A stretch of DNA of 60,000 nt from Cryptomeria japonica (taxonomy: Eukaryota > Streptophyta > Pinopsida > Cupressales > Cupressaceae): NCBI RefSeq assembly GCF_030272615.1, contig NC_081413.1:24370501-24430500 (forward strand). Reading direction: 5' to 3'. The notes beneath the pieces were generated by a model. That model had not been told where the DNA came from. It did not search any database and saw only the letters and a list, made by a program, of their open reading frames with translations. Of the stretch, positions 33,138 to 44,861 are shown piece by piece. The translations under genes and the position numbers were made by a program. The number at the start of each line of letters is the position of its first letter. Position 1 is the first letter of the stretch.

Positions 33138-34852
33138 TGTAGTCACATAAATCTGTCCACTTAATTAAATGAATATTTAGTATTTATTTGATTATTTAAC
33201 CATCAATCAATAATTAATTAAATTAATATATTTAATTAATTCATCTTAACCCTCTTCTCCTATTAATTAAATAAATTATTCAATTTATTTGATTTAATTC
33301 AATTAACCAAATTCAGACCATTAATTAAATAAATAAATCATATTTATTTAATTAAATATTCTCTCACATTTAAATAAATTAATATTTATTTAAATCCCCC
33401 AAAATCCCACCTCTCACATTTAATTAAATTAACATTTATTTAAATCACCTTTATCCTCTACCCACTTGCATTTTCCTACAAATGCAAGTTGCACAATTAT
33501 TTTAAATAAATAATTTATTTAAATCACCTTTATCCTCCACCCACTTGTATTTTTCTACAAAAGCAAGTTGCACAACTATTTTAAATAAATTATTTATTTA
33601 AAATCCTATTTATCCTCACCCACTTGAAACCTTTAATGGTTTCCCTTAAAGTCTTCAAAACTTCATGGCTTTAAAGTTTTCAAACTTGATGGCTTTAAAG
33701 TTTTCAAACTTGATGGCTTCCTTCTATAGTCTTCTTAAGCCTTTAATGGCTTCCCTTAAAGTCTTCTTAAGACTTTAATTGCTTCCCTTAAAGTCTTCAA
33801 GCCTTTAATGGTTTCCCTCAAAGTCTTCAAGCATTTGAATGCTTTATCTTTTTTTTTCTCATTTAAATAAATTAATATTTATTTGAATATTTATCCAAAT
33901 GCAAATTACACCATTTAATTGAAATAAATGATTTTATTTTAATTGAAAATACCAAAATTCCTCCCACTTGCATGCCTAAACCCCTTCTAGATTCTTCTAA
34001 ACCCTTCCTAATTAACCTAATCCATCCCCTAAATATTGTCACATTCCTAAGCAAATTGGAGTCACTTCTCAAAGACTCCAAAGTCTTTGAAAAGCAATTA
34101 ATGCTTTGTGTGTTCAACAAATTAACCTCTAAAGTCTTCCAAACCACTTATGGCTCTTACATGACCATTAATGGTTAATTCCACTTGCACCCATGGTTAA
34201 GGACTTTGACCCCTAACTTAACCCTCATGTAACCCATGTGCCTCTTCAAAGCATTTATTTCTTTGACTAGGGTAACCATCATGTCCCCTCAAGCATTTAA
34301 TGCTCCTTATCTCTCCTCTCAAGCCTCCTCATGGTGACACTTGTCAACATGGGATTGGGTTGAAAGTCTCACATGGATTGAATATCTTTCAATCCTAACC
34401 CTTGTTAATATTACTCAATCTGAACCCTTCATTTCCCCATTTCTTCTATAAATAGAACCCTTCTCCTCAAGCAAAAAAAGAAGCATTAGAGTATTGTTGT
34501 TATACTCACATTAGCATAGAACTTTCTCATAGCATCACTATCTACACTTGCATAGCATTTTCTCATCATATTCAACTATCTTGAATCTCCATATGGCATC
34601 CATGGCTAGTGCTAAAAGCTGAGAGCTACACTCATTTGGGACTTGGAGAGGAGAGGAACAAGGGAGGAGCAACTATGAGCATCTTGATTAGCTATTTTAT
34701 TCTATGTTTATATGCTTTCTATTTCATGCTTAATATCTCTCTTGATATGCCTGTTTAGGATAATCTTTTGTTGCTAACACTAACGTTTGTTTCTTGTGCT
34801 CTTGTGTGTGTTGCCATCAAATAGATTTTCTAATCCTTTTTGCAGAGCATCA
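33138..34852 (+). repeat. G3 5' LTR (1715 bp)
   Basis: Starts TGTAGTCACATAAAT and ends GCAGAGCATCA. The first ~450 bp is a run of ATTTAAATAAATT-type palindromes. About 33625-33845 holds repeats of a CTTTAATGGCTTCCCTTAAAG-like unit; this copy has one more 24-bp unit than the 3' LTR (near 33678-33701). Confidence 0.95.
34447..34455 (+). promoter_or_regulatory. Probable TATA box of the G3 5' LTR
   Basis: TATAAATAG, present also at 48149-48157 in the 3' LTR, about 400 bp before the LTR end. This is a strong plant TATA consensus. The start of transcription would be about 30 bp further on, near the A-rich run at 34475. Confidence 0.65.
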
Positions 34853-34854
34853 TT

Positions 34855-34872
34855 TGGTGAACCCGACGTGAA
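34855..34872 (+). other. Putative G3 primer-binding site
   Basis: TGGTGAACCCGACGTGAA begins two bases after the 5' LTR. It has the form of a tRNA 3'-end complement (TGG start), but I cannot assign the tRNA from memory with confidence. Confidence 0.6.
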
Positions 34873-37595
34873 TCCAAACACCAAAAAGATCAACCTTTTT
34901 TTTTTTTTAACCAATAACATGTTTGAATGTTGAAAATGTCACACAAGTTGCGCTTTTGACACTGTTTTGGCATGTTTGACGCTGTTTTGGCGCTATTCAC
35001 CCTGTTTCAGCGGTTTTGCCTTCTCTGTCTTTCCCTTTCTTTTAGCACGTTTGTGTTAAATAGCGCCTCTGTTGAAACGCAGACTAGCGCTATTGTAACA
35101 AAACGTTGTACAAATCACCTTGTAACCAAAAAAAAAAAAATTAGGCTTGTAGAAGCCCACCAAAACATGCGGATTTTTCTAACTAATTGTGTTTTATGCA
35201 GGTTCTAATCTTTTTGTGCAGGGGAAGGAGTTAGTTTAAATGCTTTAAAAGTTTTTTTTTTACTTTCTTTCAACAAAAGTTGGTTAAAAAGAATCCTTTT
35301 TTCCATCTTGCACAAGTTAAAATAAACCTCACATTTTATTTTAGAGTGCATAAAATGAACCTCAAACTTGTTTTTGGTGCTTAAAAAGAAAATTCATCTT
35401 TCTTTATTGCAAAAAAAGAAAAAAAACAACAAACTTCAAAATTTTGCTTTCATTGCAAGTTAGGGATACATTTTGTTTTGGTGCTTAAAATCAACAAAAC
35501 AAATTTTCTTTCTTACATCAAACTTAAAAATCACAAGCCACACTTCAATTTTTGGGCAAATAAAAAGAACAATCCACTTGTTTTAATTTTTGCAAAAACA
35601 AATTTTACTTCAAGCAAACGTGTTTTTCATTAAGTTGACCAAGATTTCCGAATTCTAGGTTACAAAACAATTGCCTTTGAAAATTAAAAAGAACACCATG
35701 ATTGTTGGAGCAACATCTCCAAATAGATAGAAAATCATTGCGATGACAAGTTAAAAGGAACAAGTGAATTTTGTGTTTGGCACACTTGTGCAAAAGAGTT
35801 GGTCGAGTGGTCCTACTTCTAACACACACTATCCTCTCCCTTGACTCTCGTGGTCCTAGGTGCAAGAGAAAAGTGTTAGTAACACTCAAATTTTATCTTT
35901 TTAAGAGAGGCCTGCCAAGGGATCGATACTCTTGGGAATGACCTCAAGTGGTAAATCCTTCGAGCCGCTATAGAAATTAGGTGTGAGCGAAAGCTGTAGC
36001 CTTGGGTATAGCTGTTCCTACAGTGTAACTAGCCGAAAGGACAAATGGGCCCCACCACCAGTTACAAGGCTCTTAAGTGAGTCACTGCAGAATGAAGTTA
36101 TGTCCAAAAACATCGAACATGACTAAACACCTTTAAGTAGTAGCCCACCCGTTCTATTGATTGAGGATATTTGCGATATAATTTAGTGCAAGAGCATAGA
36201 TGGTTTTTCTCCCAAGATACTCACCATACATATTTCCTTGAGTAGAAACATAGCTTTTTGAAAAGTCACTTGTGGCTTGATAAAAGTGGTGACTCCCCCA
36301 TCATAGGGATCATCTATTTGTTATGCTCGTGCAAGACTTAGTATATCACATCCTTACCTGCCACGGCGGGATTCATAAGGTATGTAGTACCAAAGTCGAA
36401 GAAATATCAAGATGTGGGCTAAATTTATCACAACTGGCCATTTGACCTTAGGGATAAAAAGTGTTTGAAGTGTGTTCATTTTAAAGACCAAGTACAAATT
36501 GAGCCGACTTCAGGCTTTGGAAATACACCTTAAAATACATCTAAAGGAAGGGTTATATAAAAGTCCAAGGATTGGGTTGATCTAGACCCATACTCATTTG
36601 TGCCTTTAGGGCAACATTCTTGTGTTTGTGTGCTTGCTTTGTTTTCTTGTCAAAGAAAAATCAGAAAATCACTTCCCAAAAACAAAGTATTCATCCAACC
36701 AAACATCTGTCAAAACAACCAAAAACATCAAAAACAAGGTACAAACAACAAAGAGTCAAATTTTATGACCATTCTTCACATCTTGCAAAAGAAGAAGCGT
36801 CATTATAATATCAACTTGAAAAGAAGACCATTGAGCTCAAAGGCTTTGATCAAAAGGAGGAAATTCTTCTATATAAATAGACAAATCTTTGTCTCACATA
36901 GAGTCTTTCTGCGTCACATGCGTCTCTACCTTCAAGGAAAAACAAATGAATTTGATTCTGAATCATTGAACCGCAGAGCTTTTATGCAATATAGAGCTCT
37001 GAGTTATCACAAAAACCAAGGAGGAAAGATTAGTCCCAACTTCTTTCCAAACGTCTGTATCACATACAACACAGCTCGAGAAATACCACCAACACCCGAA
37101 AGGGAAGAGATAGAGTTTGTCCCATTTTTAACACAAAGTTTTTATTGAAGTTGAAAACATTTTTATCCATCATCTCACTCATACATCATCACTTCATCAT
37201 CAATCCGTCCCAACTCTCAAAACATTAAGAGGTTCTTGTCCCAAGTTCTCTTTTAGATATTGCTTGAAATCAAACACATCATATCACTTTTTAGATTGTT
37301 TCTACATCTAGGATAAGCTCATCCTAAGAGACACATCTACATAGGTTAAAACTAGTTCATGAGTGAATCCTCTCATTACTAGGTAGTTAAATCTGTAACA
37401 CATCTCAGATTTCTCTACACCTTATCACATCAAAACTTATCAAACAAACAAGCAATTCAAAGAAGGAATTTCGGTTACATCCACCTTAAAGGTGCTAGAG
37501 ATCCATGTGCAACACAATTCACCAACCATCAATCCTCATTTCATCAAAAACTCATCATCATTTTCACACAACTTCAACAAAATCTTATAAACAAA
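34873..37595 (+). other. G3 leader, 2.7 kb
   Basis: The sequence up to about 35600 is rich in A and T runs. About 35890-36400 is more balanced in composition and may hold RNA structure for packaging. An open frame at 36600-37148 (182 codons, ending PERE...FVPFLTQSFY) lies just upstream of gag; Ogre-type Tat elements often have an extra ORF there. Its composition does not prove that it is coding. Confidence 0.45.
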
Positions 37596-39590
37596 ATGGC
37601 CCAAACCCGATCACAGTCCAGGCAACGAGAAATAGAAAGGGAAGAAGAAGAAGAGGAAAACCTCAATGAATTTCAAGAAGTACTTGGAGGAAATGCAGAT
37701 GACGAAAACCCAAGTACTCCCACTCCTGCAACAATAGAAAGGGCTCAGCATAACCCTCTCTTTAACAGACTTTTTGACGAAATACTCAGGAGCAATGCGG
37801 ATGCTCACTTCTTAAGACTCGCTCAAGAAGGAGCAAAACTCCCCTCTGACTTTGATCTTGCCCAATTAAGACAAGCATCAGAAAGACAAAGTCTCCATGA
37901 AGAGGAAAGAGGTAGAGATCCCATCAGATATAACATTCCTTGAGGTAACCCACCACCTCCTCCTCCAAATGAAATGGAGATGTTGCGGCAACAAGTCGAG
38001 AATCTCGCCCAACAGCTTCATAGTGGTATCAAGACTAACCAATTCTCACTCAATGACATCTGTCCCTATCCTTTTGATAGGAATCTTTACATGCCACCAT
38101 TTCCATGAGGATTCGAAACACCCAAATTTGAAAAATATAAAGGAAAGGGGGATCCCCGCGATCATGTCCGAGAATTTCATTCCGCTTGTCTCAAAGTAGC
38201 ATATGAAGACACATACCTAATGCACCTTTTTCCCCAAAGCTTGGGAGGAACAACCACATCATGTTTTTCCCAACTACCAGGTGGCATTAGAACATTTGAT
38301 GAACTCATCCAAAAGTTTCTAGCTCATTACTCTCATAACATTGAACCCGACATTACCATGGCTAATCTGTGCAACACTAAACAAAAACCAGGTGAACTAT
38401 TCTCAGTATTCCTACAACGATGGCGCCAAATGTCTAGCAGACGTTCTCTTCAGTTACCTGAATGAGAACTAGTGGAAATATTCATTTCCAACTTAAACGA
38501 AGAAATGGAATTTCACCTGGATGTCAAAGACACAGACTCTTTTAATGATATGATCACCAAGGGTTTAAAATGTGAATGGGCACTCATCAAGAAAGGACTC
38601 ATCAAAATCTATAATGAACCAAAGGATGGCCCTCGCCCATGCTTCAATAGTGATAAACCGAGCTTCTGGAATAAAAAAAAGAATATCGTCAACGATGGGG
38701 TTGTGGATGCCCGAACTATCCAAAACGCACAACCTGTGGTTCGGTTTGCAGGACAAAATCCTCCACCTCAAAACAACACAAATGTTACTTCTAATCAAGG
38801 TCGCATCACATCTCATGATGAACCTAGACCTCGTCAGCAAAAATAGAAATGAACATACACTCCCTTAGGGGAACCCATTGAAACAGTATTGCGACAACTC
38901 ATTTCTCAAAATTTGGTCACTCTACCTAAACTATCAAACTATGAGCCTCAGGTCAAACCGGCATGGTGGAGAGATACTGAACACTGTGAATTCCATCAAG
39001 GAAGAGGGCACAAGACAAGTAATTGTCACCAATTAAAAGATCTTATTCAGGATCTTATTGACCGAGGAGAAATTGAAATAGAAGGACATGACCCAAAAAC
39101 AACAAACAATGATCATCTGATGTTCAAAAATCCACTTCCATCACAAGATCAAAGGGGTCCTTCCACTTCCAGGCAAGGCACTGATCCCACAGATTATACA
39201 CAGGCTGCATATAATTACACTGTAAATCATCTGTATGATGCCAGTGAACAAGTTGCAACCATAACCTTCAAAAATCCCAACTCAAATTGCAATGTTGTTA
39301 CACGTCATGGTAAGGTCACCATAAAGGCAGCTCCACAAGGCACCACCTCCATCCCAAAGAAGTACAATCTTGTGGAACAATTAGACAAAACCCCTGTGCT
39401 TATATCCATTTTAGAGCTTTTGCGTCTATCGCCATCTCATAAAACTATCTTGGATCAAGCACTTCAAGAGGCGTTAGTCCCTGCAAATCTGAATACAAAC
39501 CAATTTCAAGCCATGGTTGGAAATCTAAAGTCCTCACCTTGTCTCATTTTTTCCGAAAGTGACAACTCTTCCTTCCAGCAACCTCATAAC
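37596..39590 (+). pseudogene. G3 gag region
   Basis: Begins MAQTRSQSRQREIE with an acidic N-terminus. A Pro-rich stretch, the gag capsid domain (PKFEKYKGKGDPRDHV, then LPGGIRTFDELIQKFLAHYS, about 38110-38465) and a zinc-binding motif CEFHQGRGHKTSNC (about 38985) follow. In-frame stops: 37941-37943, 38106-38108, 38463-38465, 38844-38846 and 38850-38852. No frameshift occurs. In all five a single C-to-T or G-to-A change in a Trp, Gln or Arg codon explains the stop. Confidence 0.85.
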
Positions 39591-40181
39591 GCTTCACTAC
39601 ACATTGAAGGCTTTATCAACCAACACAAGATCAAGCGAGTCTTGATCAATAATGGAGCAGGCCTGAATATTTGTACACTACAGTTGGTCATAGCATTGGG
39701 ATATGTGGTAGAATCAGTGGATCCTCGCAAGAAGATCACAATCAAAGCCTATGATGATGCAGAGTGTTCATCCAAAGGAGCTGTGGTACTACCAATCCGA
39801 GTGGGCTCCGTGGTAAGGCACATCATCTGTTAGGTTCTAGACCTTTCTCTGCCATACAATCTATTATTAGGGAGACCTTGGATACATGCCATGCAAGCTG
39901 TTCCATCTACCTACCATCAATGTATCAAGTTCCCACATAATGGTGTAGAGATCACAATTCTGGGCGATGCAAACCCCTTTGCATTTTTCCATAATATCAA
40001 CCATCAACCAGAGATTACCATTCCTAATAATAGAGAAGCCATTTCCTCCACATCATATATAAGTCTAGCCTCTCTTTCCAGTTCGAACACCACTATACCA
40101 AAGCAAGAAAAGCTTAAGATGAAAATAGCAGAGGAAGGTCCCGGGGAATACAACTTGAGTCAACTCTTTTGTGTGGGATAG
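39591..40181 (+). pseudogene. G3 aspartic protease
   Basis: The active-site stretch reads VLINNGAGLNICTLQL (about 39640-39685). The family has Asp-Gly-Gly or Asp-Gly-Ala here, so the catalytic Asp appears as Asn; a G-to-A change would explain this and would inactivate the enzyme. The second half is the usual LLLGRPWIHAMQAVPSTYHQ. Stops at 39831-39833 and 40179-40181 are in the same frame. Confidence 0.8.
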
Positions 40182-41594
40182 ATGCCCACTTCTCCTAGAA
40201 CACATGGTAAACCACAACAGTTACTCCAACAACCACTGATCACGCCAGCATGTGCTTTGACACCTTTCATCCCTGGAAAGAGTCAAGAAGAAGAAACCCA
40301 AGATGAGGACTTAGCAGAATGGATCTATAAAGATCCCATCACCACTAATATACCGCAAGTTAGACTTCCTACGGATCAGTATGGCAAAGGCCTCCTCATT
40401 ATGCAAAGAATGGGTTATGATGGTCAGAGTGCTTTGGGATATTGCAAACAAGGACGACATGAACCTCTGCTGCTGGAATTAAAACCCAAAGGTAACATAG
40501 GCCTAGACTTTGAAAAAGAGATCTTTCCTAAGCTCAAATTTAAAGGAAAACCCAACAAACCATTTTGTCCGCCTACTGCAAAAAGGACACCTTTCATCAT
40601 TAAAGTAGCCTCAAGCACCATCCCAACTACCCCATCGAGGCTCAAAACCCCAACACAACTATCACCAATGCCAATCATCTCACCAATCGAACCAGTAATC
40701 CCATCAGCAACACCATTAGCAGTAGCAACTGTATCAGAACCCGCAGCAGCATCTATGGCACCAGCAGTTCCAGCAGAAGCAACTAAGTCAATATTACCAA
40801 TACTCCCTGTACCAGATTCTTTAATCCCCATCAACCTTCCTGCAGCACCAATCACACTTGCAGTGTTTAACTCAAAAGACATCCCAGTATGGTATAGCAA
40901 TCGGATGCTGGACAGTGATTCAGAGACTGACTCACATGAATGGGAATTTGATTCGGTACAACTTAATACTTCAGATGAGGAAGACACATCACCACCTCTG
41001 CCACGCAAAGACATCCCTATTTACGGAGAAGCATAGATAAAGACCACTTGGGTTCCTGAACTGGAAACATCTTCGACAAACCCTACGTCTCATCCTACGC
41101 CTGATTTTGACAGGGAGAGTACCATTAACGACCTTCACCATAACGTCTTAACCCTCACTAATACATCTAATGCACTTAACCTAATCGATGAAGTAATGCC
41201 CATTATCCACCCTGAACTCATCGAATGGAACCAACTAAATCCTCCATGTCTTCACTTCTTCCAAAACGATGAGGCCATCATTGACTTTTTGGAATTAAGG
41301 GATAACCTAACAAGCGGGGATCACAAAGCTAGATTCGCCATTGAACTTAATAGCGTAGAATACTTCGGGGCAGATGCCAAACCTTTCAACTACAAAAATA
41401 TAACAATAAAACATGGATCTTCCAGTGAAAACCACACTGTGGCACTGTTTGATCCGAAAAAAGTAAAAGGAAAGAGCATATCCAACGGTGAAAACCTCTC
41501 TGAGGCACCTGAGGATGAAGGGTTTGACATTCTCCCTGCTAATGTACAATAGGAACGATCAACGATTCTCATCGAGGAAACCAAAGAATACAAT
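40182..41594 (+). pseudogene. G3 G-patch domain and linker between protease and RT
   Basis: About 40383-40510 encodes a G-patch (GKGLLIMQRMGYDG, later GNIGLDF), a glycine-rich RNA-binding domain known in some plant Ty3 polyproteins between protease and RT. An Ala/Pro-rich low-complexity linker follows (about 40620-40860), then acidic sequence leading to RT. Stops at 41034-41036 and 41550-41552. The minus-strand ORF at 40424-41014 is a shadow of the low-complexity part. Confidence 0.75.
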
Positions 41595-43454
41595 GTGGGG
41601 ACTCCTGAAAATCCTCATCTCATACATCTGGCATCTCTTCTCACTCTAGAGGAACAACCTAAATTTATAGAGTTCTTCCAGAAGCGTCAGACCAACTTTG
41701 CATGGTCATATGTAGACATGCCTGGTCTTGATCCTGATTTAGTCATGCATCACCTCACTGTAGCAGAAGGAGCCAAACCAGTCAAGCAGAAGCTTCGTAA
41801 GATGCATCCCCAGATTGCAGTGCTAGTCAAAACAAAACTCAAGAAACTCCTAGATGTTGGTTTCATTAGGCCAATTGATTATGCAGAATGGATCTCCAAC
41901 ATTGTGCCTGTCGGAAAACCAAAAGGGGGCATCCGCATTTGTACTGACTTCAGAGATCTGAATAAGGCATGTCCTAAGGATGACTTCTCCCTACCAAATA
42001 TCAACATCATAGTGGATCTGACAGCAGGACATGCCATGCTTTCACTCATGGATGGCTTTTCAGGATACAATCAAATAAAGATCGCACCAGAGGACCAACA
42101 TAAGACAGCATTCACATGTCCATGGGGCACATATTGCTGGAATGTAATGCCCTTTAGTCTAAAGAATGCAGGAGCGACCTATCAAAGAGCAATGACCACC
42201 ATTTTCCATGACAAGATGCATACTATGATGGAAGATTATGTGGATGACTTACTAGAAAAATCACTCACTAGAGAAGGTCATTTGGACATATTAGAGAGAA
42301 TCTTTGATAGACTGGAACAATATCATGTCCGACTCAACCCAAAGAAATGTGTCTTTGGAGTAACCTCCGGGAAGCTTCTAGGATACATTGTCTCAAGCAA
42401 AGGTATTGAGGTCGACCCAGCAAAGGTAAAAGAAATCATGGACATGCCACCACCAAAGAATATTAGTCAGCTAAGGACATTACAAGGGCGACTTCAATCC
42501 ATCGGAAGATTCATTGCACAATTGGCTGATAAGTGTCACTCATTCACACACCTGCTACACAAGAACATCCGCTTTCAGTGGGATGCCCAATGCCAGCAAG
42601 CATTTCAGACACTTAAAGACTATCTCATGAATCCACCATTGCTGATCCCACCAGATCCAAGTAGACCATTATTACTCTATATCTCATTAACAAGTACAAC
42701 ATTGGGTGTACTACTGGCACAACATAATGCAGAAGGAAAAGAGTGTGTTGTTTACTCGATCTCTTGCACACTGGTGGGCTATGAACTCAATTACACACCT
42801 ATTGAGCGAGCTTGCCTAGCAGTAATCTTGGCAGCCACTAAACTGAGGCACTATCTGTTAACACACAAAGTACAACTCATTGCAAAGATTGATCCACTCA
42901 AGTATTTACTCAGCAAAGCAGCATTGACAGGTCGCTTGGCCAAATGGGTGATGATTCTAAGTGAATTTGACATTGAGTACATGGATCGTAAAGCTATCAA
43001 AGGTCAAGTTATTACAGATCAGTTGGCCGATGCACCACTCATAGGCGATCATCCTCTCATTTCCAATTTTCTAGATGAAGAGATATTCATGATCACAACA
43101 GCACAACCATGGAAACTATATTTTGATGGTTCATACACTAGGCATGGCTCGGGGGCAGGCATTCTGTTTATCACACCTCAGGGTGATAGCATCCCAAAGT
43201 CTTACAGGCTCACATTTCCATGCACAAACAACATAGCAGAGTATGAGGCCTTGATCACAGGACTCAGGTTAGCCGTACAATGGAAATTACAAGAACTGCA
43301 AGTATATGGCGATTCCCAACTAGTCATTCGACAAGCAACAGATGAATATCAGACCAAAGATGATAAACTCATGCCATATAAGAAAATGGTGGACACTCTA
43401 AAGACATCATTTACTACTATCACTTTTGAGCAAATACCAAGAGATCAGAATTGA
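41595..43454 (+). pseudogene. G3 RT and two RNase H domains
   Basis: A 619-codon uninterrupted stretch. RT: IRICTDFRDLNKACPKD, LSLMDGFSGYNQIKI, NVMPFSLKNAGATYQ and the YVDD box at 42237-42248, all intact. The first RNase H (about 42640-42990) is degenerate: its first catalytic Asp region reads LLLYISLTSTT. A second, archaeal-type RNase H (about 43110-43450) keeps LYFDGSYTRHGSGAG, IAEYEALITGL and VYGDSQLVI, so Asp, Glu and Asp are present. A double RNase H is the mark of the Tat lineage. The stretch ends at a TGA (43452-43454) that fits an Arg CGA with a C-to-T change. Confidence 0.92.
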
Positions 43455-44861
43455 GCTGCTGATGCTATGGCTACCATCGCATCTCTCCTAGATCTTCCAC
43501 AAAATTCAACACGCTATGAGTTCTTAGTAGAACAGCTTTGGATCCCTGCTTATGATATCCCTGAATCCGAGATGATATGTCGCCTTGTAGGTTCTAAATC
43601 CCCATGGTACGGTGAGTTCTACACCTATCTCTGCGATCACACCCTTCCTCCCAACCAATCAAATAACCAACGTAAAACCTTCATTTGCCAAACTGCTCAA
43701 TATACCATTATTGCCGAAACCCTATACCGATGCGGTCTTGATGGTACTCTCCTTCGATGTCTGGAACAAGATGATATAACAAAGGCTTTGGAAGAGGTAC
43801 ATGAAGGAATTTGCAGGACTCACTCAAGTGGTCCGTCACTAGCCAAGAAACTCCTGTGCAATGGATACTATTGGCCATCTATGGAAAAGGATTCCTACTA
43901 CTTTGTCAGAAAATGCAAGAAATGTCAAGTTCATGGCAACCTGATACATGCACCAGCCTAGGAACTGCAACCAATCATGACACCATGGCCTTTCTGTCAA
44001 TGGGGCCTTGACCTTGTGGGTAAGATTCATCCACCTTCATCCAATGGCCATAAATTCATTATTACCGCCACCAAATATTTCACAAAGTGGATCGAAGCTG
44101 TTCCACTTACCCAAGTCACCGGCAAGTAGATCGCCTCATTCATCCTCAACTAAATCATCTGCCGGTATGGTGTGCCCATGTCCATCATCATAGATAATGG
44201 TCTTCCTTTTAAAAATCAGGATGTCCGCGAACTTTGTGAAAAATTTCATATCCAACACCGCTTTTCCACTCCCTATTACCCACAAGGCAATGGTCAGGCC
44301 GAAGCATCAAATAAAAACATATTAAGAATCCTCAAGAAGACAGTCAATGATGCTGGCCATGATTGGCATGTTCAACTAAATCCAGCGCTATGGGCATATC
44401 GAACTAGCATTCGAACCCCTATAGGTGCAACTCCTTATTCATTGGTCTATGGTGCAGAAGCTATCTTGCCTATTGAGGTTGAGATACCATCATTACGGGT
44501 TTCCTTGCACAATCTCATCGATGACGAAGCCTACAGAGTATCCCGTCTTCAGGACGTAGAGTTACTTGATGAGAAACGACAAGCTGCATACAATCACCTC
44601 AAAGCCTATCAGCAGCGCATGAGCAGAAGCTACAATCACCGAGTTAGACCTCGTACATTTGAGGTAGGTGATCTTGTTCTTCGAGAGAATCCTCGCAACC
44701 AACCAAACAGAGAACATCAGGGCAAGTTTGAATCAAACTGGTTGGGCCCATATGTTGTCACTGCTGTGTTCGGGTCCGGGGCATATCAGTTGGCTACAGC
44801 AGAAGGAGAACTGCTCGTAGATCCAATCAACATCATGCACCTCAAAAGGTTTTATACCTAA
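43455..44861 (+). pseudogene. G3 integrase
   Basis: Continues the same frame. The HHCC zinc domain shows two His (VHEGICRTH) and then CKKCQ (to about 43930). The catalytic core has GLDLVGKI, then IIDNGLPF and GNGQAEASN, giving Asp, Asp and Glu. The C-terminal region (FEVGDLVLRENP, FESNWLGPYVV) has the usual beta-barrel look and lacks a chromodomain. Stops: 43959-43961, 44127-44129 and 44151-44153. The natural end is TAA at 44859-44861. Confidence 0.88.

Noticed and set aside
40424-41014. 196-codon minus-strand ORF inside G3
   Set aside because: Antisense of a low-complexity Ala/Pro linker in the real gag-pol frame; Gly/Ser/Val-rich shadow.
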